28,546 nucleotides of DNA from Acidobacteriota bacterium (GTDB lineage: Bacteria; Acidobacteriota; Vicinamibacteria; Vicinamibacterales; UBA8438): NCBI GenBank assembly GCA_011523485.1, contig WTGR01000165.1, forward strand, positions 1-28,546, read 5' to 3'. The notes under the pieces are model-generated. The model had not been told where the DNA came from, did not search any database, and worked only from the letters and a program-made list of their open reading frames with translations. The translations under genes and the position numbers were made by a program. This document shows positions 1 to 7,416 of the stretch, piece by piece; within the stretch, counting starts at the first letter, position 1; the number at the start of each line of letters is the position of its first letter.

Positions 1-115
1 CTTCGACGAGCGCGAGTACGCGGATGGCCACGCGGCGGTTGGTCCGCGTCCAGTACTCGAGGTCCTGGAGGAAGTTGCGATCCATGACGGCCTCCCGCGC
101 CCGCCGGTCGCTCAC
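1..115 (-). CDS. yoeB: YoeB/Txe-family mRNA interferase toxin (partial, 3' end off the left edge)
   Basis: About 38 N-terminal residues are visible, read from a GTG at 115 to the window edge. The segment DLEYWTRTNRRVAIRVL matches the N-terminal helix of YoeB/Txe ribosome-dependent mRNA interferases (family pattern: D-L-x-Y-W, a short turn, then R/K-rich helix). The catalytic C-terminal half lies outside the window, so activity cannot be judged. The GTG start overlaps the antitoxin stop in a GTGA tetranucleotide (112-115), the usual toxin-antitoxin coupling; a downstream in-frame ATG at 85 is possible, but it would trim family-like residues (REAV). Sitting directly after a YefM-type gene makes the assignment much stronger than the fragment alone. 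Confidence 0.75.
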   Translation of the reverse strand, partial: MSDRRAREAVMDRNFLQDLEYWTRTNRRVAIRVLALVE

Positions 116-396
116 CGGTCGTCGAGTCCGAAGCGCTTGCGGAGCAGGTCGACGCCGAGCCGTTCTCCCTCACCGGCGTCGGCGCGGTCGCTCGCTTCTC
201 GGAGACGCCGCGCGTTTTCCGGTGAGCGCAGTAGGTACGCCGTTTCGATCCAGCCCGCCAATTCCTCCGCGGCGACGAGTGCGACGGCTTCCTTGCCGCG
301 TCTGCGGATCAGCACGGGTTCGCGGCTGTCGGTTACCTGGTCCATGAGCATGGCGAGGCGCTGGCGCGCCTGACTGTAGCTCGTCTCGCGGATCAT
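112..396 (-). CDS. yefM: YefM/Phd-family antitoxin
   Basis: This 94-residue protein has the YefM/Phd layout: N-terminal DNA-binding part (SYSQARQRLAMLMDQV), a strand region (PVLIRRRGKEAVALVAAEE), then the toxin-binding signature ETAYLLRSPENARRL, which is near-identical to the classic YefM motif. It is expected to neutralise the YoeB-like toxin and to repress its own promoter. I chose ATG at 396 because it is preceded by AGAAGG about 8 nt upstream and begins exactly where family members begin; an upstream in-frame start would run back into the transglycosylase gene. The promoter and operator-like repeat lie just upstream. Confidence 0.92.
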   Translation of the reverse strand: MIRETSYSQARQRLAMLMDQVTDSREPVLIRRRGKEAVALVAAEELAGWIETAYLLRSPENARRLREASDRADAGEGERLGVDLLRKRFGLDDR

Positions 397-412
397 CCTG
401 TATCCTTCTGAA

Positions 413-431
413 CGTACAGAATTACTGTACG
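413..431. promoter_or_regulatory. Candidate YefM operator (perfect inverted repeat)
   Basis: CGTACAG (413-419) and CTGTACG (425-431) form a perfect 7-bp inverted repeat around AATTA. Each arm contains a TGTAC-type core; E. coli YefM-YoeB is known to bind TGTACA hexamers. The repeat covers the proposed -10 element, so binding would block transcription of the module. Assignment as operator is inference. Confidence 0.65.
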
Positions 432-452
432 CGGCAGGGGTCTGCCGGTCAA
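424..452 (-). promoter_or_regulatory. Promoter of the yefM-yoeB module
   Basis: On the minus strand TTGACC (447-452) is followed by a 17-bp spacer and TACAGT (424-429), a good sigma70-type match ending 27 nt before the antitoxin ATG. A 6-bp hairpin, CGGCAG/CTGCCG (432-447) with a GGGT loop, sits in the spacer just past the transglycosylase stop. It has no U-tract, so it is at best a weak terminator. Confidence 0.6.
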
Positions 453-2681
453 CTACCGTGCGCCGTAGATCCGCTCGTAGGCCGCGTAGTTGGCCAGTAC
501 CCCGCGCGTGAAGTTGCGTGTCTCCGTGTAGGGAATGCTGTCGACGAAGAAATCGTCGCGCCGCCCGCGCGCGGCGCTCCACCATTCACCGGCACGGTCC
601 TCGCCCGCATTGTAGGAGGCGATCACCGGCAGCCGGGCCGCGTCGAACAGCTCCAGCAGGTCTGCGTTCAGGCGCGCCGCGATGGCGATGTTGACGCGGG
701 GTTCGGCCAGGGTCGCATCGTCCAAGCCGCCGGCCAGGATGTCGCCGACGCCGGCCCGCTCGGCGAGGGCCTCGGCCGTGTACGGCATGATCTGCAGCAG
801 TCCGACGGCCCCGACGGCCGAGCGGGCGGCGGGATCGAAGCGCGACTCGCTCCGCATCAGCGAAACCAGCAGCAACGGATCCGCGTCGTGGACACGGGCC
901 GCTTCTACGACCGTGTCCCAGAAGGGCCGCGGATACGCCATCCTCAGGAAGTCCTCCGGCAGTGCGCGTGCCGGCCGGTTGAAGTACGCCGTGAAGTGGT
1001 TGAAGAGCACCCGCGCGGCGCTCGCGTGGTCGCCGGCCTGCGAAGATGCGCGGGCCGCGAGCAGGGCCAGGCCCCGGTCTCCCCGGCTGCGGTCCAGCAG
1101 GCGGCGCAGGTACCACGCCGCGTCGTCGACGAGGCCGGCGCGGGCCAGCACCATGGCGGCACGGAACTCCGCCCGCTCGCGTGACGCGGGGCGCAGCGCC
1201 AGGGTCGGGAAATCAAGGGGGGCGGGGGCGGCCAGGCCGCCGTCGGGCGCACCGCGGATCTCCACCAGCCGCTGCCGCGCGGTCAGGCCGTAGTAGTGGT
1301 AGGGGTAGCGCAGAGCGAGCGGCTCGAACACACGCGCGGCGGCTGCCCGATCGCCGCTCCGCTCGTGGGCGACGCCCAGCCAGTACTGCGCCGCCAGGGC
1401 GAGCTGTCCGCCCGGTTCCCGCTCGATGAGCCCGCGGAGATTGGTCAGCGCGCGGTCGTACTGTCCGGTTCGCACCGCCGCAACGCCGGCCCGCCAGAGG
1501 ATCGCGCGCTGATCGTCGGGCGTGGGCGCGGTCTCGAACAGGCCGGGAAAGAGCGCCAGGCCGCCCTCGACGTCCCCCGTCGCCACGAGGACGGCGGCAA
1601 GGAGTACTCCGGCGCCGCGCCGCTGCTCGGGAGTGGCGCCGGAGACGCGTCCCTCCCAGAGGTCGGCGCCGAGACGGCGGGCGCGGTCCATGTCGCCCAT
1701 ACGTACGGCGAGGCGGAATTCGGTCAGGCGGACGGCGGGGACCAGGGGACTGGACGGGAAGCGGTTGCGGAACGCGGCGCAGGCTGCGACTGCGGTTTCG
1801 TTGTCGCGCTGGGCGTACAGCGTCTCGATCCGTTCCGCGGCGATACGTGCCTGCGAAGCCCGACCGGGGAACGCCGCGGCCCATTCGTCGAGCAGCGCGA
1901 GTGCGGGCTCGAAGCGGGAGGCGCTGCGGAGCCGGCGTACCAGACCCCGGTACTCCGTCTCGGTGAACGGTGACAACGTCTCGCCGCGGGCGCGCGCCAA
2001 CCGCCGGGCCTCGCGGCGCCCTGCGACGAACGCATCGGAGGTGCGATGACGAAGTTGCGCCTCGCGCAGAGTCGCCAGGGCCCGGGCGCCGTCTCCGGCG
2101 GCTTCGAGCGCGGCGGCGAGGCCAAGGCGGGCGGCGTCGGCGGCCGCGCCGGCGCCGGTCGCGGCGAGCACCTCCCGGTAGCGCGCCGCCGCCCGCAGCG
2201 GCGCACCGGTGGTCAGATACGCTTCCGCCACGCGCAGGACCAGATCCCGATGGCGTACGGGATCGCCGCGCGTGAGCTCGGCGAGAAACGGCTCTGCGTC
2301 CGCCGGCGCTCCCCGGCCGGCGGCGCTCTCGACGATGGCGCGCCGGGCGAAGGTGCGCATGAAGACGGCGCGCTCGATTACCGATTGCCAGGCCGACTCG
2401 GCTTCCGCGCCCCGACCGGCGGCGGCGAGCAGCGTGGCGCGCAGGATCGTGTGCTCCAGGGCGGGAGGAGCGGTGCCGGAGGTCCGGGCGCTCCGCTCGA
2501 GGCTCGCCAGCGCCTCGGCGGGCCGGCCGGCGTGCATCTCCGCCGCGGCGCCGGGAAAGGTCGGGGGCGGAAGCCGGAGGCCGGCCGGGGAATCCCGTTC
2601 CTGCGCGAGAGCGCCAGCGGCGAAAAGCCAGCAGAGGCAGGCGATTCCGACGGTGCCGCGGCGTTTCTTCGTCGAATGCAC
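453..2681 (-). CDS. Soluble lytic murein transglycosylase (Slt70-like) with TPR-like region
   Basis: This 742-residue secreted enzyme is predicted to cleave the MurNAc-GlcNAc bond of peptidoglycan, leaving 1,6-anhydroMurNAc. Residues 1-26 form a signal peptide (basic start, hydrophobic core, A-L-A-Q end). Residues ~40-560 are Ala-rich helical repeats of TPR type, like the doughnut domain of Slt70. The C-terminal SLT domain (~590-742) has SESRFDP with the catalytic glutamate (E612), GLLQIMP (627-633), ASYNAG, and the family tail YTETRNFTRGVLANYAAYERIYG. The start is GTG at 2681, with AGGAGG 9 nt upstream (2691-2696). The length fits Slt70-type enzymes. It is transcribed toward the toxin-antitoxin module, which has its own promoter. 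Confidence 0.93.
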   Translation of the reverse strand: MHSTKKRRGTVGIACLCWLFAAGALAQERDSPAGLRLPPPTFPGAAAEMHAGRPAEALASLERSARTSGTAPPALEHTILRATLLAAAGRGAEAESAWQSVIERAVFMRTFARRAIVESAAGRGAPADAEPFLAELTRGDPVRHRDLVLRVAEAYLTTGAPLRAAARYREVLAATGAGAAADAARLGLAAALEAAGDGARALATLREAQLRHRTSDAFVAGRREARRLARARGETLSPFTETEYRGLVRRLRSASRFEPALALLDEWAAAFPGRASQARIAAERIETLYAQRDNETAVAACAAFRNRFPSSPLVPAVRLTEFRLAVRMGDMDRARRLGADLWEGRVSGATPEQRRGAGVLLAAVLVATGDVEGGLALFPGLFETAPTPDDQRAILWRAGVAAVRTGQYDRALTNLRGLIEREPGGQLALAAQYWLGVAHERSGDRAAAARVFEPLALRYPYHYYGLTARQRLVEIRGAPDGGLAAPAPLDFPTLALRPASRERAEFRAAMVLARAGLVDDAAWYLRRLLDRSRGDRGLALLAARASSQAGDHASAARVLFNHFTAYFNRPARALPEDFLRMAYPRPFWDTVVEAARVHDADPLLLVSLMRSESRFDPAARSAVGAVGLLQIMPYTAEALAERAGVGDILAGGLDDATLAEPRVNIAIAARLNADLLELFDAARLPVIASYNAGEDRAGEWWSAARGRRDDFFVDSIPYTETRNFTRGVLANYAAYERIYGAR

Positions 2682-2728
2682 GGCGTTCTACCTCCTGGTT
2701 CCGGTGCCGGAGCGATATGAGTTTCCAG

Positions 2729-2734
2729 TATAAT
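2729..2734 (+). promoter_or_regulatory. Consensus -10 element (TATAAT) upstream of the lacD-like gene
   Basis: A perfect TATAAT lies in an AT-rich patch within the divergent gap between the transglycosylase and aldolase genes. No convincing -35 hexamer lies 16-18 bp upstream. The same patch reads TATACT on the minus strand (2727-2732) and could serve the transglycosylase gene. Confidence 0.55.
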
Positions 2735-2805
2735 ATCAGGCGCCGTATATGAGTGTTGCTAATACGGGGAGGCAGCCGCCTGCCCGTGGAGGGAGTGGAG
2801 CCGAC

Positions 2806-3819
2806 GTGAAGATCACACCAGGAAAGCTCGCCGGGATGAAGGCGGTGTCCACCGGGACGGGCACGATTGCGGCGGCCGCGATGGATCAGCGCGGGTCGCT
2901 GAAGAAGGCGCTCGGCAAGGCCGCCGGCGGCGACGCGACGGATGCGATGCTCGAGGAGTTCAAGTCGATCGTGACCGCGGCGCTGACCCCCCACGCCTCG
3001 GCGATCCTGCTCGATCCGCAGTGGGGCATCGAGGCGTCGAAGCAACGCAGCGACAACGCCGGCCTCCTGCTCGCCTACGAAGAGAGCGGCTACGACAACA
3101 CCCGCCCCGGGCGGCTTCCCGACCTCCTCCCGCACTGGTCCGTCCGCCGCTTGAAGGAGGCGGGGGCGGACTGCGTCAAGGTGCTCATCTACTACACGCC
3201 CTACGACACGGCGGCCGTCAACCACGAGAAGCACGCGTTCATCGAGCGCATCGGCGACGAGTGCCGCACGAACGACATCCCCTTCTTCCTGGAATTCGTC
3301 GGCTACGACCACGAGGGCGGCGACGAGAAGGGACCCGCGTTCGCGCAGCGCAAGCCGGACGTCGTGGCCGGGAGCATGGCCGAGTTCTCCAAGGACCGCT
3401 ACGGCGTCGACGTGATGAAGGTGGAGATCCCGGTCAACATGAAGTTCGTAGAGGGGACCCGCAGCTTCCAGGGAACGCGGGTCTGCACCAAGGAGGAGGC
3501 GATTCACTCCTTCCGCCAGGCCGCCGCCGTGGCGCAGAAGCCTTTCATCTACCTCTCGGCCGGGGTGAGCAACGCCGAGTTCACCGAGTCGCTGGAGCTG
3601 GCCACCGAGTCGGGCGTCGAGTTCGCCGGCGTTCTGTGCGGCCGGGCGACCTGGAAGGAGGGCATTCCGGTGTACGCCACGCAGGGCGGCGAAGCGTTCC
3701 GCGCATGGCTCGACACCGAGGGCGTGCGCAACATCGGCAACGTGAACGACGCGTTGCGCGGCGCGACGTCGTGGTTCGGGGCCTACGGGGTCGAGTCCGT
3801 CGAGGCGCAGCCGGCATAG
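2806..3819 (+). CDS. lacD: Class I aldolase, LacD family (tagatose 1,6-bisphosphate aldolase-like)
   Basis: This 337-residue cytoplasmic aldolase would split tagatose-1,6-bisphosphate (or a related ketose bisphosphate) into DHAP and glyceraldehyde-3-phosphate. AMDQRGS near the N-terminus, VKVLIYYTPYD, FLEFVGYD and DVMKVEIPVN are hallmarks of the LacD family. With the GTG at 2806 as residue 1, D27, K125, E163 and the Schiff-base lysine K205 fall at the numbers I recall for Streptococcus LacD.1, which supports both family and start. GGAG precedes this GTG by 5 nt. An in-frame ATG at 2749 would add 19 unlike residues. No lac or tagatose pathway gene is adjacent, so the physiological substrate is uncertain; the same fold includes sulfofructose-phosphate aldolase YihT. 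Confidence 0.88.
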   Translation: MKITPGKLAGMKAVSTGTGTIAAAAMDQRGSLKKALGKAAGGDATDAMLEEFKSIVTAALTPHASAILLDPQWGIEASKQRSDNAGLLLAYEESGYDNTRPGRLPDLLPHWSVRRLKEAGADCVKVLIYYTPYDTAAVNHEKHAFIERIGDECRTNDIPFFLEFVGYDHEGGDEKGPAFAQRKPDVVAGSMAEFSKDRYGVDVMKVEIPVNMKFVEGTRSFQGTRVCTKEEAIHSFRQAAAVAQKPFIYLSAGVSNAEFTESLELATESGVEFAGVLCGRATWKEGIPVYATQGGEAFRAWLDTEGVRNIGNVNDALRGATSWFGAYGVESVEAQPA

Positions 3820-3869
3820 GTGCGCCGGGAACGGATCGGCCAACGCAAGGCAGGCTCGGCGGGGTGGGC

Positions 3870-4121
3870 GTGCGCTATCGCTACCGGCCTCAGGTGCTCG
3901 AGGCCCTCGCGGCCCACGGCGTCCGCCCGACGCCATCCACCCGCCCGGAGCTCGTGCACGAGTTCGTGAGCGATCTGTACCGTTTCGAGTTGCGGCGGCT
4001 CCGCGCGCGGCAGGTGCGCGGGGAGATCCCGAGGCAGGAGTACTCGAACCACGTCGTCGCCCTGCGCCGACGCTATCTGCTTGTTTCGGTGCCGCTACGG
4101 CATTGGACCTGCGACGCGTGA
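3870..4121 (+). CDS. Small conserved-looking protein of unknown function
   Basis: This 83-residue basic protein begins VRYRYRPQVLEALAAHG and contains DLYRFELRRLRARQVRGEI and HVVALRRRYLLVSVPL. It has no signal peptide or membrane segment and is Arg-rich with likely helices. I know no characterised family, though it looks like a short protein recurring in Acidobacteriota genomes (from memory, unverified). The start may be GTG at 3870 or at 3864; a GC-rich purine stretch precedes both. It lies 50 bp after the aldolase on the same strand and may be cotranscribed. Confidence 0.6.
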   Translation: MRYRYRPQVLEALAAHGVRPTPSTRPELVHEFVSDLYRFELRRLRARQVRGEIPRQEYSNHVVALRRRYLLVSVPLRHWTCDA

Positions 4122-4194
4122 GGAGACTCCATCGGGTCGCGCTGGCTCGACGACGCCCTGGATCCGGGTGGCGGGTGCGGTGGGGACGACCGGG

Positions 4195-4578
4195 TCAGCG
4201 CCAGCCGAAGAGGTTGCCCGTGCTGATGGCGCGGGGGCGCCACTCGCGCGGCGTCGCGGCCTCGAGCATCTCGCGGTGGGTGGGTGAGCCGTACGAGACG
4301 TTCTCGCTGTCCAGATCGAAGTCCCGCAGGAGCTCGATGGCCGGCGCGCGCGCGTAGACGTCGACGTAGAAGTTCAGATCGAGGAGGCCGCGGCGTCCTT
4401 CCCGCGTGTGCTCGACCGCCGCCATCCGGCGCTTGATGCGCTCGAGCGACACGGGCAACCTGCTTGCGTCCACCGTCTCCACGGCGCTCGGCGCTTCCGG
4501 TTCCTGCGCCCCGGTGGCCGCCGGAACGGCAAGGCCCATCCCGAAAGCCACCGCGAAGCTGAAGTGCACAAGTCGCAT
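4195..4578 (-). CDS. Small secreted protein of unknown function
   Basis: The 127-residue product has a clear signal peptide (MRLVHFSFAVAFGMGLAVPA, cleavage near A-T-G-A-Q) and a short acidic/polar mature chain. The segment RRGLLDLNFYVDVYARAP and the ending STGNLFGWR are distinctive, but I cannot assign a domain. ATG at 4578 is preceded by GAGGA 5 nt upstream. It is probably periplasmic. It is transcribed divergently from the PAS-GAF gene, with a 132-bp gap, and converges on the preceding small gene. Confidence 0.65.
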   Translation of the reverse strand: MRLVHFSFAVAFGMGLAVPAATGAQEPEAPSAVETVDASRLPVSLERIKRRMAAVEHTREGRRGLLDLNFYVDVYARAPAIELLRDFDLDSENVSYGSPTHREMLEAATPREWRPRAISTGNLFGWR

Positions 4579-4698
4579 CTGTCCTCGGCCTGCAGCCGAC
4601 CCTCAACCTACGACGGCTCGGGCGGGCTGTCAAGATCTTCGCGGCGTCTCGCCTCCGGCGGTTCGGGAGCGCGCGTCCGGTATGCGGCGGGCTGCCGG

Positions 4699-4704
4699 TA
4701 AGAT
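4699..4704 (+). promoter_or_regulatory. -10-like element placed for leaderless transcription of the PAS-GAF gene
   Basis: TAAGAT ends 6 nt before the GTG at 4711, and no Shine-Dalgarno sequence is present. Transcription would start at or within 1-2 nt of the start codon. No -35 match is visible. Confidence 0.4.
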
Positions 4705-4710
4705 CGCTCC

Positions 4711-5772
4711 GTGACCCTGCTGGGCGCAGCCGGTGTTCTCATCGGCCTGCTCGTCGTCCTTCTCGCGGGCCTGGTATGGCGGCTGCGGGCCGTCCGGGCC
4801 AGTCACGACAGGGCCCGTGCGCGGCTCGCGGCGCTGCTCGAGAGCGACGGCGCGGGGCTCGCGGTCTGGGATTCCGGCGGCCGGCTCGTCGCATGCAACG
4901 CCCGTTTTCGGGAGTTCTATCCCGAGGTGACCCTGAAGCCCGGTCTCGAGTTCGAGGATCTCGTGCGCTACACCGCCACCCGGGCGGTGGTGATCGTGCC
5001 CGAGGAGGAGATCGAGGGCTGGATCGAGAAGCGGCTCGCCGGTCGCGCCGAGGCGTCGACCGAGACGCGGCGCACGCCGGACGACCGCTGGATCGAAATC
5101 CGCATGCGGCCCACCGAGCAGGGAGAGACCTTGCTCGTCTACACCGACGTCACCGCCGCCCGTGCCGCCGCGGTCGGCGCCGCCGCTGCCGCGCCCTCGG
5201 CGACCGCGCCGGCGGCGGCGCTGCGGATGCTCCAGGAAGCCATGGCCGTCGGCCGCGAGGCGGTGTCGTTCCACCAGGCCGTCCGCGACTTGACGCGGTT
5301 GCTGGCCGAGTCGGGGGGATGGGACGCCGGTACTGCCTATCTCGCCTCGGCCGACGGCAGCGGCGCGCTGGTCTCGACGGGCGTGTGGCACGTTGCGAGC
5401 GAACAGGTCGCACCCCTCGCGACCCGCTCCGCGATAGACGCCTGCTGCGACGATGCGGACGATCAGGTGCTGCGGCGCGCCGTCGCCTCCGCGGCGGCGA
5501 CCTGGATAGCGAACCTGACCGTCGATCCGCGGCTGTCCGACGCGCGCCGCGATGCCCTCGGCGACATCCGATCGATCTGCGCGGTCCCGGTTTCGTCGGC
5601 GGGCCGGGTGGTCGCCGTGGTCGAGCTCTTCGCGGCGGCTTCGACGGCCCCGGATCCGGTCCGGGAACGGCTCATCGTCAGCGCCGTCGGGCAGCTCGCC
5701 CACGTCATCGAGCGCGAGCGGGTCGCCTTCCCACCCGCAACGGCGCCCGGCGCCGGACTTCAGCCGAGCTGA
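4711..5772 (+). CDS. Membrane-anchored PAS-GAF sensor protein without an output domain
   Basis: This 353-residue protein starts with one transmembrane helix (residues 3-24) and an Arg-rich helix. A PAS domain of the PAS_7 type follows (~38-150: GLAVWDSGGRLVACNARFRE, closing with LLVYTDVTAAR). After an Ala/Pro linker (~151-170) comes a GAF domain (~175-340, including IRSICAVPVSS and VVAVVELFAA). It ends after the GAF domain with no kinase, cyclase or helix-turn-helix output. It may act through a partner or as a scaffold. The start is GTG, and the 3' end overlaps the convergent uridine kinase gene by 13 bp. The domain calls are pattern-based, and the ligand is unknown. Confidence 0.72.
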   Translation: MTLLGAAGVLIGLLVVLLAGLVWRLRAVRASHDRARARLAALLESDGAGLAVWDSGGRLVACNARFREFYPEVTLKPGLEFEDLVRYTATRAVVIVPEEEIEGWIEKRLAGRAEASTETRRTPDDRWIEIRMRPTEQGETLLVYTDVTAARAAAVGAAAAAPSATAPAAALRMLQEAMAVGREAVSFHQAVRDLTRLLAESGGWDAGTAYLASADGSGALVSTGVWHVASEQVAPLATRSAIDACCDDADDQVLRRAVASAAATWIANLTVDPRLSDARRDALGDIRSICAVPVSSAGRVVAVVELFAAASTAPDPVRERLIVSAVGQLAHVIERERVAFPPATAPGAGLQPS

Positions 5773-6410
5773 CGGCCGGTGGTGCGGGGGTTCTTGCTTC
5801 CGCGGGGGCGTACGTGGGCGAGTACGGCGGCCAGGCTCGCCGCGATCGGTGCGGCGCCGTCGACCACGACGTCCGCGAAGCGCGCCGTGGGTTCGACGTG
5901 GCGCCGGTACATCGGCCAGACGGTCCTCTCCCACTGCTGCCGTACGGACGCCGGGCTGCGCCCGCGGGATTCGCAGTCGCGCGCCACCCGCCGCGCCAGC
6001 GCGGCGGCCTCCCCGATGCGCATGAAGACGCTCGTATCGTACAGGCGCCGCAGCGTGGGCCAGTAGAGGGCGAGAATCCCCTCCACTATCACGCAGCAGC
6101 CGGGCCGCACCGTCCACGTGGCCGTCGTGCGCCGGTGGATGCGGAAATCGTAGGTCGGCCGCTCGACGGCGCGTCCGGCGCGAAGCTGCCGCACGTGCGC
6201 CTCGAGCAGGGCCGCGTCGACGGCCTGGGGCGCGTCGTAGTTGGCGGTTTCCAGCTCCGCGGCGGTTGCCTCCGGGCGATCCCGGTAGTAGGCGTCGAGC
6301 GGAAGCACCACCGCGTCGGGCGGTCCGAGGGCCGCGGCGAGACGTTGCGCCAGGGTCGTCTTGCCGCTCCCGGAGGCCCCGGCGATCGCGATCAGATGGG
6401 GCCGCGTCAT
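5760..6410 (-). CDS. udk: Uridine kinase family protein
   Basis: This 216-residue P-loop kinase would phosphorylate uridine/cytidine to the monophosphate in pyrimidine salvage. It has the Walker A motif GASGSGKT (11-18), the family segment LPLDAYYRD, NYDAPQAVD, YDFRIHRR, and a Walker B-like strand VIVEGILALYWP. The lid region ARRVARDCESRGRSPASV and the WPMYRRHVEP segment are typical of Udk. The length is normal. ATG at 6410 has no Shine-Dalgarno but has TAGCAT exactly 6 nt upstream (6417-6422), suggesting a leaderless mRNA. It is divergent from the chlorite-dismutase-family gene. The substrate could also be another nucleoside or a phosphoribulokinase-like substrate. Confidence 0.9.
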   Translation of the reverse strand: MTRPHLIAIAGASGSGKTTLAQRLAAALGPPDAVVLPLDAYYRDRPEATAAELETANYDAPQAVDAALLEAHVRQLRAGRAVERPTYDFRIHRRTTATWTVRPGCCVIVEGILALYWPTLRRLYDTSVFMRIGEAAALARRVARDCESRGRSPASVRQQWERTVWPMYRRHVEPTARFADVVVDGAAPIAASLAAVLAHVRPRGSKNPRTTGRQLG

Positions 6411-6416
6411 TCGGTC

Positions 6417-6422
6417 ATGCTA
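6417..6422 (-). promoter_or_regulatory. -10-like element for leaderless udk
   Basis: On the minus strand TAGCAT ends 6 nt before the udk ATG. There is no ribosome-binding site between them and no clear -35. Confidence 0.4.
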
Positions 6423-6494
6423 CGCCGCGGCGGTCGCGGCGGATGCTTCCGGGCCGCGATGCGGGATGCGGCGAGTCCGTTCGAACGGTCAGTA

Positions 6495-6500
6495 TAGAAT
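6495..6500 (+). promoter_or_regulatory. -10-like element for the chlorite-dismutase-family gene
   Basis: TAGAAT (5 of 6 to consensus, within TATAGAAT) ends 7 nt before the ATG at 6508, with no Shine-Dalgarno. This spacing suits leaderless transcription. Confidence 0.42.
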
Positions 6501-6507
6501 CGCTGCG

Positions 6508-7332
6508 ATGTCCGACCCGACGACACTCGATCCGGCGCCCGCCCCTGCCGGTCGGCCGGCCGCAGCCGGCCCGCCCCCCGGCGTTGCGGCGCGCGGCGGC
6601 GATCACGACGAGGGCGCCCCGGACCTGCGGGAGCATGGCGCGCCGGTCCGCGGCGTGCCGCAGACCTCCACCCGCCGGCTGTTCGTGCAGCTCCACGTGT
6701 TCACCGACTGCCCGCCGCCGGACGGGGTCGTCGACGCGGTGCGGCGGAGCGGTCTCGACGCCGCCGTCTATGCCGATCTGAACGACCCGCGCGGCCTCGG
6801 GGTCGTGCTGATGAGCGAGGATCCGGCGTGCTTCGCCGAGGCGGGGCGCAGCCTGCTCACCGGCGTGTGCTTCCGCAGCCTGACGCGGCGGCCGGAGATG
6901 ACCATGATCGGCCGTACGTATTCTTCCGGGCGCGAGGCCGACCTCGAGGACTTCCTGCTGCGCAAGGTTCCCCGCAACGTGTTGAGTCCGGACCACCCCT
7001 GGGCCGTCTGGTATCCGTTGCGGCGCATCGGCGCCTTCAATCAGCTTCCCCGTGCGGAGCAGGGGCGCATCCTGATGGAGCACGGCATGCTGGGGCGCCG
7101 CTACGGCGAGGCGGGCTACGCGGTGGACGTGCGGCTCGAGTGCCACGGGCTCGACCGCGACGACAACGAGTTCGTGATCGGTCTCATCGGGCCGGAGCTG
7201 TACCCGCTGTCGCGGCTGGTCAAGGACATGCGCGCCACCCGGCAGACCTCGGAGTTCATCCAGCAGATGGGTCCGTTCTTCGTGGGCAGGGCGCTGTACC
7301 AGTCCCCGCTCCCCGGTTCGCCTTCCACGTAG
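6508..7332 (+). CDS. Chlorite dismutase-family heme protein (HemQ-like)
   Basis: This 274-residue protein has a Pro/Ala-rich, probably disordered first ~50 residues, then a duplicated ferredoxin-like fold. The C-terminal half has the family pattern WYPLRR, MEEHG-type MEHGMLGRRYG, and GPFFVGRALYQ. H192 in EHG aligns with the proximal heme ligand. The position 13 residues on, Arg in true chlorite dismutases, is Ala here (A205), so chlorite breakdown is unlikely. Y169 of the YP motif aligns with the tyrosine used by coproheme decarboxylases, while the lysine four residues later is Arg173. A HemQ-like role or another heme function is possible. No heme-synthesis genes are nearby. Confidence 0.8.
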   Translation: MSDPTTLDPAPAPAGRPAAAGPPPGVAARGGDHDEGAPDLREHGAPVRGVPQTSTRRLFVQLHVFTDCPPPDGVVDAVRRSGLDAAVYADLNDPRGLGVVLMSEDPACFAEAGRSLLTGVCFRSLTRRPEMTMIGRTYSSGREADLEDFLLRKVPRNVLSPDHPWAVWYPLRRIGAFNQLPRAEQGRILMEHGMLGRRYGEAGYAVDVRLECHGLDRDDNEFVIGLIGPELYPLSRLVKDMRATRQTSEFIQQMGPFFVGRALYQSPLPGSPST

Positions 7333-7403
7333 GGGACCCGGCGCCTGCGCCGCGGGGACGGCGCCCGCACACGACGCGGACCAGGGGCCCGCGGGCGGTC
7401 TGA

Positions 7404-7409
7404 TACGAT
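7404..7409 (+). promoter_or_regulatory. -10-like element for the Nramp-like operon
   Basis: TACGAT ends 7 nt before the ATG at 7417; the intervening TGCCGCC has no Shine-Dalgarno. The 84-bp gap upstream is otherwise GC-rich with no clear -35. Confidence 0.4.
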
Positions 7410-7416
7410 TGCCGCC

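Noticed and set aside
1213..3936. A 907-codon minus-strand open frame, and similar long frames at 6415-8958, 13302-15272, 15864-17894 and 19223-21568
   Set aside because: They lie antisense or out of frame to genes with clear family motifs, and have the Arg/Gly/Pro-rich, repetitive composition of GC-rich shadow frames.
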